Below are positions 13,524 through 21,948 of a stretch of 26,163 nt of DNA, one piece after another; within the stretch, counting starts at the first letter, position 1, and every line of letters begins with the position of its first letter. Below the pieces are notes generated by a model, which worked only from the letters and a program-made list of their open reading frames with translations, was not told the DNA's origin and did not search any database. Source of the DNA: Pullilachnospira_A gallistercoris (GTDB lineage: Bacteria > Bacillota > Clostridia > Lachnospirales > Lachnospiraceae); assembly GCA_018712125.1 (NCBI GenBank), contig DVHM01000036.1:1-26163 (forward strand), written 5' to 3'. A program made the position numbers and the translations under genes.

Positions 13524-14267
13524 ATGAAAAAATGGAAAAAACTGTTGTTTCCGCCCCGGTGTCCGGGGTGTGACCGTATACTGGAATTGTGGGAGGAAAA
13601 GGAAGGATTTTGCCCGGTCTGCCGCAAAGAGATACGGCAGGTAAAGGATCGGTGCTGTATGAAATGTGGAAAGCTGCTGGAAGTTGGAGGCGGCATCGGA
13701 CTGGATAGTGGGAAGGAGTATTGTAACGACTGCGCAAACAACCGACACGCGTTCGCCCAGGGGCGGGGTGTCTATGTCTACCGGGGGCCGATGAAGGGCA
13801 GTATGTATCGTTTTAAATATGGAAATCGCAGATGCTACGCAAGAACTTATGCAGCGGATGCTGAGAGGGCGCTGGGCGGTTGGATACGCAGAAGAGATCC
13901 GCAGATGATTGTTCCGGTGCCGCTGTATTTTGGGAAGCGGAGAAAGCGCGGCTACAATCAGGCGGAGGTCTGGGCCAAAGCGCTGGGAGAGAGACTTGGG
14001 GTTTCGGTGGAGAAGAGGGCGTTGCTGCGTCTGAGGGCGACCCGACCGCAGAAAGAGTTGAATCCCGCGGGACGAATATACAATCTGGACAGAGCTTTCT
14101 ACGCGAGAAGGGATCTGGTTGAGGGAAAGCGGATTCTGCTTGCAGACGACATATACACCACGGGAAGCACGATGGATGCCGCGGCCGGCGAACTCCTCGC
14201 GGCCGGAGCCGTGGAGGTCTGCTGTATTAGTATCTGTACGGGGGCGGAAAAATCATCGCTCGGATGA
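13524..14267 (+). CDS. comF: ComF-family phosphoribosyltransferase-like protein
   Basis: 247 residues from ATG 13524. An N-terminal zinc ribbon (CPGC at 13-16, CPVC at 30-33, CMKC at 45-48, CNDC at 67-70) precedes a phosphoribosyltransferase domain with the PRPP loop LADDIYTTGST near 206-216. ComF/ComFC proteins act in DNA uptake and transformation in some Bacillota; many carriers are not known to be competent. Start: AGGAGG six bases upstream makes ATG 13524 the best choice; in-frame ATGs at 13482 and 13509 would add 14 or 5 residues. comFA is not in the window. Separated from recD2 by the inverted lipoprotein gene. Confidence 0.93.
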   Translation: MKKWKKLLFPPRCPGCDRILELWEEKEGFCPVCRKEIRQVKDRCCMKCGKLLEVGGGIGLDSGKEYCNDCANNRHAFAQGRGVYVYRGPMKGSMYRFKYGNRRCYARTYAADAERALGGWIRRRDPQMIVPVPLYFGKRRKRGYNQAEVWAKALGERLGVSVEKRALLRLRATRPQKELNPAGRIYNLDRAFYARRDLVEGKRILLADDIYTTGSTMDAAAGELLAAGAVEVCCISICTGAEKSSLG

Positions 14268-14301
14268 GGGCGATTTGCCGGCGCTTTTTTCCCTGAAATA
14301 T

Positions 14302-14329
14302 TTGCTTCTAATGTGGAATGTGTTATAAT
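14302..14329 (+). promoter_or_regulatory. Extended -10 promoter upstream of the cdaA operon leader
   Basis: TTGCTT (14302-14307), 16-base spacer, perfect TATAAT (14324-14329) preceded by TGT (extended -10). It would give a leader of about 215 nt, containing the repeats at 14354-14536. Confidence 0.7.
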
Positions 14330-14353
14330 GTGCACGAAAGCATCGAGCAGTGC

Positions 14354-14410
14354 AAAATCACAGAACAGCCCACGGCCTGCTTGCAGGCAGGTGGGATGAA
14401 CTGTGATTTT
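14354..14410. repeat. Large palindrome in the leader
   Basis: AAAATCACAG (14354-14363) pairs with CTGTGATTTT (14401-14410). Inside, CCCAC (14369-14373) pairs with GTGGG (14391-14395) and CCTG (14376-14379) with CAGG (14384-14387) around CTTG. It forms a 57-nt cruciform-type hairpin. No T-tract follows, so it is not a standard terminator. Confidence 0.8.
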
Positions 14411-14431
14411 ATAGGGCGAGAGCCCGACAGC

Positions 14432-14536
14432 GAGCCCGCGAAGCGGGGGAGCGGCACTGCGCGACAAGTAAAAAACCGTTTGCGGAAGGAGCAGGGCGGG
14501 AGCCCGCGAAGCGGGGGAGCGGCACTGCGCGACAAG
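14432..14536. repeat. Two identical 37-bp GC-rich direct repeats
   Basis: Bases 14432-14468 and 14500-14536 are identical over 37 positions, 68 bases apart. Each contains the self-pairing CCCGCGAAGCGGG. A third, degenerate start of the unit is visible at 14413-14427 (GGGCGAGAGCCC). The pattern resembles dispersed palindromic repeats of Lachnospiraceae intergenic regions (recalled, not searched). The second copy ends at the ribosome binding site GGGAAGG of the next gene. Confidence 0.85.
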
Positions 14537-14552
14537 GGAAGGCCTGTATTGT

Positions 14553-14972
14553 ATGCTGAATGAGGAACGCGTAAAACAGATGACAAAAATTGCCATGTTC
14601 GAACAGCGGGAGAAGCGGGATATTCTGCCGATGATGCACTATGGAAAAAGAGATTATCTGGCGCTTCATCTCATTCTGTGTTTTCTGGCAGGCACCGTTT
14701 TTTATCTGTTGCTCTACGGCGGAATTGTGATGCTGCTGATCTGGTTCGTGATTCCGAATCTGAGTACGATGACGTTGATCCTGGGCGCGGTTCTCGGGAT
14801 TCTGGGATATATTGTCTACCTTTATATTTATCTTCGACTGATGTATCAGAAGGCTCAGAAACGTTACCGTGAGGGAAGGCAGAAAATAAAAAAGCTGGCT
14901 GCGGAATACAGAGTTCTGGAGGAAATGTACCAGCAGGAAGAGGAGACAGAAACGCCGGAAGGCTGGAAGTGA
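14553..14972 (+). CDS. Uncharacterised membrane protein, first gene of the cdaA operon
   Basis: 139 residues. A charged N-terminus (1-34) is followed by a hydrophobic block at about 35-67 (LALHLILCFLAGTVFYLLLY) and a second at 71-98 (STMTLILGAVLGILGYIVYL). A 40-residue charged, probably helical tail ends in a run of Glu. I recognise no family. GGGAAGG lies ten bases before the start, at the edge of the second leader repeat. It is translationally coupled to the next membrane protein (one base between stop and ATG). Its position ahead of cdaA suggests a role at the membrane linked to c-di-AMP or the cell envelope, but this is only context. Confidence 0.75.
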   Translation: MLNEERVKQMTKIAMFEQREKRDILPMMHYGKRDYLALHLILCFLAGTVFYLLLYGGIVMLLIWFVIPNLSTMTLILGAVLGILGYIVYLYIYLRLMYQKAQKRYREGRQKIKKLAAEYRVLEEMYQQEEETETPEGWK

Positions 14973-14973
14973 T

Positions 14974-15954
14974 ATGGCATTTTTTGTTCAGTTGCGGGAA
15001 AAAATCAGACACTTTGTGGCGAGGCGGGAGAAGAGGGTTCTGCGTTTGTGGTATTTTCTTCTCAGTCTGGCGGCAATGCTTACGATAAACGAAGCTTTTG
15101 GGTATCAGGATGCCTTGAACCATTGGTGGGTGGCAGTGATTATTGCTCTGATATGTTCTTTTTTGCCGCCCCAGGGGACGACGGTTATCCTGCTTTTTGT
15201 GATTCTGCTCCATTTTATGGCGCTCTCCACGAATCTGGCAGTGACAACGCTGGTCCTGATTTTCGTCTGTTATGGCGTGTGCGGATATTTCCGCTCTGAG
15301 AGTACCTATCATCTCATCGCGATCCCGATTCTGCACCAGCTGCAGATTCCCTATGCGATTCCCATGGGGACGGCATTGATGCGCAATATCAATGAGATCG
15401 CTGTGGTTATCTGCGGATCCTTCCTCTCCTGTTTTTTGAAGACGGTAAGGGACAACGCCTCCATGTTTCTGGATCCCACATCACAGATCACGGCGCTGGA
15501 TCTGATGCAGAGCCAGATGCTGAGCAGGCCGCTGTTTTATTTTTTCCTGGCGGCAATGGTGGCGATGTTTCTGGTCGTGTACGGCATTCGAAACCGGAAT
15601 TTGGAATATGCATGGCTTATCGCTGTTCTCGCCGGCTGCCTGACAGAGTTTGTCATACTGTTGACGGGGTATCTTTTTACCGGCAATTACAGCGGTGTAC
15701 CGTCTCTGATCATCGGCAATGTGATCACATTTCTGGCGGGATGTGTTGTCAACTATATTTTTCTGAATCTGGATTACAGTCGGACCGAGCAGGTGCAGTT
15801 TGAGGATGATGAGTATTATTACTACGTGACAGCCGTGCCGAAACTTCACATCGCCGAGGAGGAGAAGGAGATCAAGACCATTACCAGAGAGCCTCTGGAT
15901 GAAAAGGAGCGGAGGCGCCGTTTCCGCTGGAACCGCAAGAGGTCCAGAAAGTAG
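14974..15954 (+). CDS. Uncharacterised multi-pass membrane protein upstream of cdaA
   Basis: 326 residues with about eight hydrophobic segments between residues 24 and 266 (for example LRLWYFLLSLAAMLTINEAF and TTVILLFVILLHFMALSTNL). A cytosolic tail of about 55 residues follows, with an acidic and Tyr-rich patch (EDDEYYYYV) and a very basic end (RRRRFRWNRKRSRK). I do not recognise the family; a distant transporter or permease is possible. It begins one base after the preceding gene's stop and is followed after 57 bases by cdaA, so the three are likely co-transcribed. Confidence 0.8.
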   Translation: MAFFVQLREKIRHFVARREKRVLRLWYFLLSLAAMLTINEAFGYQDALNHWWVAVIIALICSFLPPQGTTVILLFVILLHFMALSTNLAVTTLVLIFVCYGVCGYFRSESTYHLIAIPILHQLQIPYAIPMGTALMRNINEIAVVICGSFLSCFLKTVRDNASMFLDPTSQITALDLMQSQMLSRPLFYFFLAAMVAMFLVVYGIRNRNLEYAWLIAVLAGCLTEFVILLTGYLFTGNYSGVPSLIIGNVITFLAGCVVNYIFLNLDYSRTEQVQFEDDEYYYYVTAVPKLHIAEEEKEIKTITREPLDEKERRRRFRWNRKRSRK

Positions 15955-16011
15955 CGTGAGGCGCAAAAAAAAGCGAAACGGAAGAGAGTGTGAGAGAAGG
16001 GAAGTGAGCAG

Positions 16012-16926
16012 ATGGATCGCATAGAGAATGCGGTGGACGCCTTTTTGCAGGATTATTTCGGATTCAATATACCTACCGTACAGCTGACGGACGTGGTGGA
16101 AATTATCATCATCGCCTTTTTTATTTACCAGGTGCTGATCTGGATCAAAAATACGAGAACGTGGATTCTGTTCCGCGGAATTATGGTAATCGTTGCATTC
16201 CTGATGCTGGCGGCCATTTTCCAGATGCACACGATTCTCTGGCTGGGCGATCGCCTGTTTTCCGCTGGTTTTATCGCGATCATTATTCTGTTTCAGCCGG
16301 AGTTGCGGAAGGCGCTGGAGCAGCTGGGAAGAAATAAATTTTTCAATGCGCTGCTGTCCATGAATTTTTCGAGAAATATCGGCGACCGCTTTACGGAAAA
16401 GACGATTACCGATATGGTAAAGGCTTCCTTTGAGATGGGAGCTGTAAAGACAGGGGCGCTGATCGTAATCGAGCTGAACGATGAGCTGACGGAGTACGAG
16501 AGGACAGGGATTACGCTGGATTCCCTGGTATCCCGGCAGCTGCTGATCAATATTTTCGAGAAGAATACGCCTCTCCACGACGGCGCTGTCCTCGTGCGGG
16601 GCAACCGCATTGTGTCCGCCACCTGCTATCTGCCTCTGTCGGACAATATGGAACTGAGCAAGGACCTCGGTACACGGCACAGGGCGGCCGTGGGAATCAG
16701 CGAGGTCTGCGATGCTCTGACCATTGTGGTGTCGGAGGAGACCGGAGCGGTTTCCATCGCCAGAGAGGGAAAGCTGATGCGGGATGTCACGGAGGACGTC
16801 CTGGAAGATCAGCTGCGCAGCATACAGAAGGCGGAGGATGTAAAAACAGATCAGGAGCATGGAAGATTTTTCTGGGGAAGGAGGTCCGGACATGTGGATG
16901 AAGATAAAGAAAGCGCTGACCGCTAA
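16012..16926 (+). CDS. cdaA: Membrane diadenylate cyclase CdaA
   Basis: Makes c-di-AMP from two ATP; c-di-AMP controls potassium and osmolyte uptake and cell-wall balance. 304 residues: three membrane helices (about 29-44, 51-70, 75-95) and a DAC domain (about 110-260). Catalytic motifs are intact: LHDGAVLV with DGA at 190-192 and GTRHRAA with RHR at 222-224. The tail from 270 is charged. GAAGGGAAG precedes the ATG. The end overlaps the start of ybbR by 35 bases in another frame, as in the conserved cdaA-cdaR pair; the usual third gene glmM does not follow. Confidence 0.97.
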   Translation: MDRIENAVDAFLQDYFGFNIPTVQLTDVVEIIIIAFFIYQVLIWIKNTRTWILFRGIMVIVAFLMLAAIFQMHTILWLGDRLFSAGFIAIIILFQPELRKALEQLGRNKFFNALLSMNFSRNIGDRFTEKTITDMVKASFEMGAVKTGALIVIELNDELTEYERTGITLDSLVSRQLLINIFEKNTPLHDGAVLVRGNRIVSATCYLPLSDNMELSKDLGTRHRAAVGISEVCDALTIVVSEETGAVSIAREGKLMRDVTEDVLEDQLRSIQKAEDVKTDQEHGRFFWGRRSGHVDEDKESADR

Positions 16927-18127
16927 TATCGGATTCAAGATCCTGGCCCTGGTTTTCTCCATTGCGCTGTGGATGATTGTGGTCAATGTGGATGATCCGG
17001 AACAGACCAAGACCTTTACCGCCACGGTGCAGGTCATCAACGAAAATGTGCTGACGGATCAGGGAAAATATTACACGCTGACGGACGGCAATACGGTTTC
17101 CTTTCGTGTGACGGCTCAGCGGTCAGTGCTGGAACGTCTGTCCAGCTCGGATTTTACCGCCACCGCAGACATGAATTATCTGGAAGACGATGAGAGGATT
17201 CCGGTGGATATCACGGTAAACCGCTATGCCAGTTCCGTGCGTATTTCCGCCCAGCGACTCTACCTGAAAGTGGAGGTGGGGGACGAGATGGATGCCCGTT
17301 TCTCCATTCGCGGAGAGACCACCGGCGATCCGGCGGATGGATTCGCGGTGGATGAGGTATCGGTGGTTCCGAATGTGATTTCCGTGCGGGGGCCGGCGGA
17401 GTATGTGTCAAAGATAGAGTCGGTCCGGGCATACTGTGATGTGACAGGCAGAAATATGGATACCAGCGAGACGGTGGTACCGGTGTTTTATGACGCGGAC
17501 GGGAAGGAAGTGGATACTACGCGGCTTCAGGTCAGCGTGGATACCGTGGACGTCTACGTGGAGATTGTAAGCGTCAAGGAGGTGCCGATTGTGGTGGAAA
17601 CCAGCGGAAGTCTGGCGGACGGCCTGGAATTGACCGGCATTACCACGGATCCGGCAACTGTCATGATCAAGGGGGAGAGCAGTGAACTGAACCGGGTGAC
17701 GAACATCACAATTCCGGCCTCTGTCATTTCCCTGTCGGATATCACACAGGATCTGACAACGACGGTGGATATCACATCTTACCTGCCCGATGGTGTGACG
17801 CTTCTGGATTCGCAGGATGCGCAGGTAAGCGTGAAAGTCGGTGTCGCCGGGGAGACAACCCAGGAGTTTGATGTGCCGGTGGACAATATTTCCGTGCGCA
17901 ACCTGGAACGGGGCTATACCACCAGCTTCAGTGCTTCCACAGTCAAAGTCAGCATTACCGCGCTGCAGTCGGAGCTGTCGAGACTGTCGGCAAACTCCAT
18001 AACCGGCTATGTGGATGTGAGCGGCCTTGTGCCGGGAACTTACAATCTGCCGATCACGATGAACCTGGATGAGGACTATCGGGTAGGGCAGGCAACCATA
18101 CAGATTACAATAACAGCATCAGAATAG
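16892..18127 (+). CDS. cdaR: YbbR/CdaR, regulator of the diadenylate cyclase
   Basis: 411 residues from ATG 16892, chosen because a full AAGGAGGT lies six bases upstream; an in-frame ATG at 16859 would add 11 residues. One N-terminal membrane helix (about 13-33, GFKILALVFSIALWMIVVNV) anchors an extracytoplasmic chain of about four YbbR beta domains, visible as repeats ending in patterns like TVDVYVEI and AQVSVKVGV. CdaR binds and modulates CdaA. The partner gene overlaps directly upstream, which supports the assignment. Confidence 0.94.
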   Translation: MWMKIKKALTANIGFKILALVFSIALWMIVVNVDDPEQTKTFTATVQVINENVLTDQGKYYTLTDGNTVSFRVTAQRSVLERLSSSDFTATADMNYLEDDERIPVDITVNRYASSVRISAQRLYLKVEVGDEMDARFSIRGETTGDPADGFAVDEVSVVPNVISVRGPAEYVSKIESVRAYCDVTGRNMDTSETVVPVFYDADGKEVDTTRLQVSVDTVDVYVEIVSVKEVPIVVETSGSLADGLELTGITTDPATVMIKGESSELNRVTNITIPASVISLSDITQDLTTTVDITSYLPDGVTLLDSQDAQVSVKVGVAGETTQEFDVPVDNISVRNLERGYTTSFSASTVKVSITALQSELSRLSANSITGYVDVSGLVPGTYNLPITMNLDEDYRVGQATIQITITASE

Positions 18128-18156
18128 AGAGACCGAAAATCAGAGGAGGTAGAGGC

Positions 18157-18423
18157 ATGGTTAGCAAGAAGGTACAGATTACCAATCCTACGGGATTACA
18201 TCTGAGACCTGCAGGGATTTTTTGTGAGGAGGCAATGAAATTTCAGTGTCATGTGACATTTCGCTATGGGGACAGCGGGACAGCGAACGCCAAGAGCGTG
18301 CTGAGTGTCCTGGGAGCCTGCGTCAAGTCCGGGGACTGCATCGAGCTGATCTGTGACGGCGAGGATGAGGAGAAGGCCCTGGAGACGCTGGTTGCGCTGA
18401 TTGAAGATGGATTTGGGGAATAG
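18157..18423 (+). CDS. ptsH: HPr-family phosphocarrier protein
   Basis: 88 residues. NPTGLHLRPAG places the phosphorylated His at position 15, and AKSVLSVLGA gives a Ser (position 47) equivalent to the regulatory Ser46, so both phosphorylation sites are present. HPr passes phosphate from Enzyme I to sugar-specific PTS components and, when Ser-phosphorylated, serves catabolite repression. GAGGAGGT lies upstream of the ATG. Enzyme I and HPr kinase are not in the window. The gene lies 29 bases after ybbR and 18 bases before leuA, so it is probably in the same transcript. It could be a second, HPr-like copy. Confidence 0.93.
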   Translation: MVSKKVQITNPTGLHLRPAGIFCEEAMKFQCHVTFRYGDSGTANAKSVLSVLGACVKSGDCIELICDGEDEEKALETLVALIEDGFGE

Positions 18424-18441
18424 AGACAGGAGGAAACAGGT

Positions 18442-20124
18442 GTGTTGAATTATCAGAGATATAAGAGAAATCCGGTGCTGCATTACCCGGAGCGAGAGTG
18501 GCCCGACAAGCAGATCGAGAAGGCGCCGATCTGGTGTAGTGTGGATCTGAGGGACGGCAATCAGGCGCTGATTGAACCCATGAATGTGGAGGAAAAGATG
18601 GAGATGTTCGAGCTTCTTCTGAAGCTGGGTTTCAAGGAGATCGAGATTGGCTTCCCGTCCGCGTCCCAGATTGAGTATGACTTTCTCCGGAAACTGGTGG
18701 AGGAGAACCGGATTCCGGATGATGTGAAGGTGCAGGTTCTGACCCAGTGCAGGGAGGAACTGATTGACAAGACCTTCGAGGCGATCCAGGGGATCAAGAA
18801 GGTGGTAATGCATATTTACAATTCTACATCAACGCTGCAGAGGGATGTGGTGTTCCACAAGAGCGAGGATGAGATCATCGATATCGCGGTGGCGGGGACG
18901 AAGATGGTAAAGGATCGTCTGAAGGATTTTGACGGGGATATTCAGCTGGAGTACTCTCCGGAGAGTTTTACCGGAACAGAGGTGGAATTTGCCCTGCGCA
19001 TCTGTACGGCAGTGCAGAAAGCCTGGGATCACGCCAATGACAATCCTATTATCTTCAATCTGCCGGCGACAGTGGAAATGAATACCCCCAATGTCTACGC
19101 GGATCAGATTGAGTGGATGAACAAACATTTTGAGGATCGGGAAAATATTATCCTGAGTATCCATCCTCACAATGACAGAGGAACCGGCGTCGCCATCACG
19201 GAGCTGGCGCTTCTGGCGGGAGCGGACCGTGTAGAGGGAACGCTGCTGGGGAACGGAGAGCGCACCGGAAACGTGGATATTCTGACGGTGGCCTACAACA
19301 TGTTCTCCCAGGGTATTGACCCGAAGCTGAACATTGAAAATATCAATGAGATCGTGGAAGTCTACGAGCGCTGCTGTAAGATGCCGGTGGATATGCGTCA
19401 TCCTTACGCGGGCAAGCTGGTGTTTACCGCTTTCTCCGGTTCCCACCAGGATGCCATCAACAAAGGCGTTCACGCTATGCAGGAACGCCACGATCCATAT
19501 TGGGAAGTGCCCTATCTGCCCATAGACCCGGCGGATATCGGGAGAAAATATGAGCCGGTGGTCCGCATCAACAGCCAGTCCGGCAAGGGCGGCGTGGCGT
19601 TTGTCATGGATACCGTTTACGGCTACAAGCTTCCGAAGAAGATGCAGCGTGAGTTTGCCGACGTGATTCAGTATATGTCCGAGAAGGAAGGCGGGGAGAT
19701 TCCGCCCCAGGAGATTATGGCGGCTTTCAAGAGGGAATATCTGGAACTGAAAGATCCCTTCCGGCTGATCTTCGTGGATATCGACGACAACATGGCCAGC
19801 GATGAGACTCACATCTCCGTGGATTTCGAGTATCAGGGAGAGGAAATCCATTCCGAGGCCGACGGCAACGGCCCCATTGACGCGCTGAAACTGGCGATCC
19901 GTCAGTGTGTTCCGGAGATTGATTTTACGGTGCTGGATTATTCCGAGCACGCGTTGGGAGAGGGCTCCCATGCGAAGGCAGCCGCCTACATCGAGATGCG
20001 GGACAACCGCTCCGGCAATATAACCTTTGGCGTGGGCGTGAGCTCCAATATTACCAGAGCGTCCATCCGGGGTGTCTTTTCCGCGATGAACCGGCTGGTA
20101 AAACGCCAGAAGGATTATGTGTAA
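18442..20124 (+). CDS. leuA: 2-isopropylmalate synthase
   Basis: 560 residues. It condenses 2-oxoisovalerate and acetyl-CoA, the first committed step of leucine synthesis. TIM-barrel catalytic domain with metal and substrate residues in DLRDGNQALIEP (35-46), HPHND (241-245) and GNGERTGN (270-277). The last ~125 residues form the leucine-binding regulatory domain (ISVDFEYQGEEIHSEADGNG and so on). The motif pattern and length match the longer LeuA form of actinobacteria and many Clostridia. Start is GTG 18442, eight bases after AGGAGG. No other leu genes are nearby, and no T-box or leucine-rich leader peptide is visible upstream. Confidence 0.95.
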   Translation: MLNYQRYKRNPVLHYPEREWPDKQIEKAPIWCSVDLRDGNQALIEPMNVEEKMEMFELLLKLGFKEIEIGFPSASQIEYDFLRKLVEENRIPDDVKVQVLTQCREELIDKTFEAIQGIKKVVMHIYNSTSTLQRDVVFHKSEDEIIDIAVAGTKMVKDRLKDFDGDIQLEYSPESFTGTEVEFALRICTAVQKAWDHANDNPIIFNLPATVEMNTPNVYADQIEWMNKHFEDRENIILSIHPHNDRGTGVAITELALLAGADRVEGTLLGNGERTGNVDILTVAYNMFSQGIDPKLNIENINEIVEVYERCCKMPVDMRHPYAGKLVFTAFSGSHQDAINKGVHAMQERHDPYWEVPYLPIDPADIGRKYEPVVRINSQSGKGGVAFVMDTVYGYKLPKKMQREFADVIQYMSEKEGGEIPPQEIMAAFKREYLELKDPFRLIFVDIDDNMASDETHISVDFEYQGEEIHSEADGNGPIDALKLAIRQCVPEIDFTVLDYSEHALGEGSHAKAAAYIEMRDNRSGNITFGVGVSSNITRASIRGVFSAMNRLVKRQKDYV

Positions 20125-20127
20125 TAG

Positions 20128-20144
20128 ATGGCGTCAGACGCCAT
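20128..20144. other. Short hairpin after leuA
   Basis: ATGGCGT-CAG-ACGCCAT, seven perfect pairs, four bases after the leuA stop. No T-tract follows, so it is not a standard terminator; it could protect the mRNA 3' end. Confidence 0.4.
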
Positions 20145-20185
20145 TCGATCAGAGATAGAAGAGAAAAAGACTGTTGGAGGCAATT

Positions 20186-21073
20186 ATGAAAAAAATTCTG
20201 GTAACCGGATGCAACGGACAGCTGGGCCGTGCGATTCAGAAAGAGTATGGCGATTCCGTGGAGTTTATCCTCACGGATGTGGTGGAGGGGGAAGGAATTT
20301 TCTCCCTGGATATTACCAATGAGAAAGAGGTGCTTGATTTTGTCCGCCGGGAGCAGCCCGACGTGATCATCAACTGCGCGGCCCACACCAATGTGGATGC
20401 CTGTGAAAAACAGTGGGATCTGGCCTATAAGATCAACGCCCTGGGACCGAGAAATCTGAGCATTGCGGCGACGGAGACGGACGCGAAGCTGGTCCATGTA
20501 TCCACGGACTATGTCTTTTCCGGCGACGGAACCCGTCCCTACACGGAGTTTGACGGGCCCAATCCTGTCAGCGCCTACGGAAAGACAAAGCTGGAGGGAG
20601 AAAAATTTGTGCAGCAGTTCGCGAAGAAATTTTTCATTCTGCGGACAGCATGGCTGTACGGGGACGGCAAAAACTTTGTAAAGACCATGCTGCGTCTGGC
20701 GAAAACCCACGATGAGGTAACGGTTGTGGAAGATCAGCTGGGATCGCCCACCAGCGCGTCGGAGCTGGCGAAAATGATCCATTTCCTGGAGCCCACAGAA
20801 AACTACGGACTGTTTCACGCTACCTGCGAGGGGGATACCAACTGGGCGGATTTCACGGAGGTTATTTTTGAGAAAATGGGGCTTTCCACGAAGGTTCGCC
20901 ATGTATCCAGCGAGGAGTATGCCCAGATGAATCCGGGCACTGCCCACCGGCCGGCGTATTCCATTCTGGAAAATTATATGCTGAAGCTGACGGCGCCGGA
21001 ATTTTCCATGGCTCATTGGGAGGACGCCATCGGCGAGTATCTGAAGGATATCCGCCTGGAGGATATCCAGTAG
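20186..21073 (+). CDS. rfbD: dTDP-4-dehydrorhamnose reductase
   Basis: 295 residues from ATG 20186, five bases after GGAGG. Final NADPH-dependent step to dTDP-L-rhamnose. Rossmann motif TGCNGQLG at 7-14, STDYVFSG at 106-113, and the catalytic Tyr131-Lys135 in SAYGKTKLEGE. Family-typical length. Downstream are glycosyltransferases on the same strand with short gaps. rfbB is present but in a separate unit 2 kb downstream; rfbA and rfbC are not in the window. Confidence 0.96.
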   Translation: MKKILVTGCNGQLGRAIQKEYGDSVEFILTDVVEGEGIFSLDITNEKEVLDFVRREQPDVIINCAAHTNVDACEKQWDLAYKINALGPRNLSIAATETDAKLVHVSTDYVFSGDGTRPYTEFDGPNPVSAYGKTKLEGEKFVQQFAKKFFILRTAWLYGDGKNFVKTMLRLAKTHDEVTVVEDQLGSPTSASELAKMIHFLEPTENYGLFHATCEGDTNWADFTEVIFEKMGLSTKVRHVSSEEYAQMNPGTAHRPAYSILENYMLKLTAPEFSMAHWEDAIGEYLKDIRLEDIQ

Positions 21074-21101
21074 ATTACCGGCGGGAAAGGAAGGAAGAAC
21101 G

Positions 21102-21938
21102 ATGGACAAGCCGCTGGTAAGCGTCTGCATTCCCACGTACAACAACGAGGATACCATAGAGGAGACCGTTTTCTCCGTGCTGCGGCAGACCTGGAAAAAT
21201 CTGGAGCTGGTCATTGTGGATGACGGCTCTTCGGATCGAACCTACGAACTGGTTACAGAACTGGCCGCGGAGGATAAACGGATACGGTTATATCGCAACG
21301 GGAAAAATCTGGGAATGGCGGGGAACTGGAACCGCTGCCTCTCCCTGTGCCGGGGAGATTACCTGAAGCTGCTCTGCGGGGATGATCTGATTCATGAGAC
21401 CCTTCTGGAGCGGGAGGTGGAGCTGATGGAACGCTACCCCGAGGCGCTGCTGGTACAGACGGATACCCGTTTCATCGATATCCACGGTAAGACCACCGGA
21501 TTTTACCGGCGCTATCGCAAGAGCGGCCTGGTGGACGGAAAGGAGATCTGCCGATTTTCCGTGTTTACCAGAGATTATCTGGGGGCGCCTCTGGCAAATC
21601 TGATCCGGAGGAGTGCCTATGAGGCTTCCGGCGGATTTGATTCCTCTTTTGTTTATATCATTGATTATGATTTTTATATGAAGATCGCCTGCAGCGGCAT
21701 GGTCTATATTCTGCACGAGCCGCTGAACTCCTTTCGGATCCGCAGCGACTCCAACACCGGACAGGTCATGGGGGGCGGCAAGGAGGAGGCTTACATCGCC
21801 GAACACCGACGGCTGGTGGAGAAGTACGCCAGTGTGCTGGGACTGTCCCCGCGGCAGGTAAATCTCAGTGTGGCGATCCGCAGATTTATGAGTTTTCTGG
21901 GAAATATTTATCTGAAGATTTTTGTCAAGAAAGCCTGA
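21102..21938 (+). CDS. GT2-family glycosyltransferase
   Basis: 278 residues, soluble GT-A fold. It opens with VSVCIPTYNNEDTIEETVFS, then VIVDDGSSDRTYEL (nucleotide-sugar binding Asp) and GDYLKLLCGDDLIHETLL with the metal-binding DD. IDYDFYMKIA marks the acceptor side. Likely transfers a sugar, possibly rhamnose, to a lipid-linked surface glycan on the cytosolic face; donor and acceptor are not readable. AAGGAAGG lies before the ATG. It lies between rfbD and a DPM-type transferase with short gaps, suggesting one operon. Confidence 0.92.
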   Translation: MDKPLVSVCIPTYNNEDTIEETVFSVLRQTWKNLELVIVDDGSSDRTYELVTELAAEDKRIRLYRNGKNLGMAGNWNRCLSLCRGDYLKLLCGDDLIHETLLEREVELMERYPEALLVQTDTRFIDIHGKTTGFYRRYRKSGLVDGKEICRFSVFTRDYLGAPLANLIRRSAYEASGGFDSSFVYIIDYDFYMKIACSGMVYILHEPLNSFRIRSDSNTGQVMGGGKEEAYIAEHRRLVEKYASVLGLSPRQVNLSVAIRRFMSFLGNIYLKIFVKKA

Positions 21939-21948
21939 GGAAGAACAG

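Noticed and set aside
14230..14291. Terminator after comF (GC-rich sequence followed by TTTTTT at 14285-14290)
   Set aside because: Only an irregular stem can be drawn; T6 is present but the hairpin is not convincing enough to list as a feature.
14318..14669. Several overlapping reading frames on both strands, and a CRISPR-like look of the direct repeats
   Set aside because: The frames are translations of the GC-rich repeats. Only two exact copies occur with one spacer-sized gap and no cas genes, so this is not a CRISPR array.
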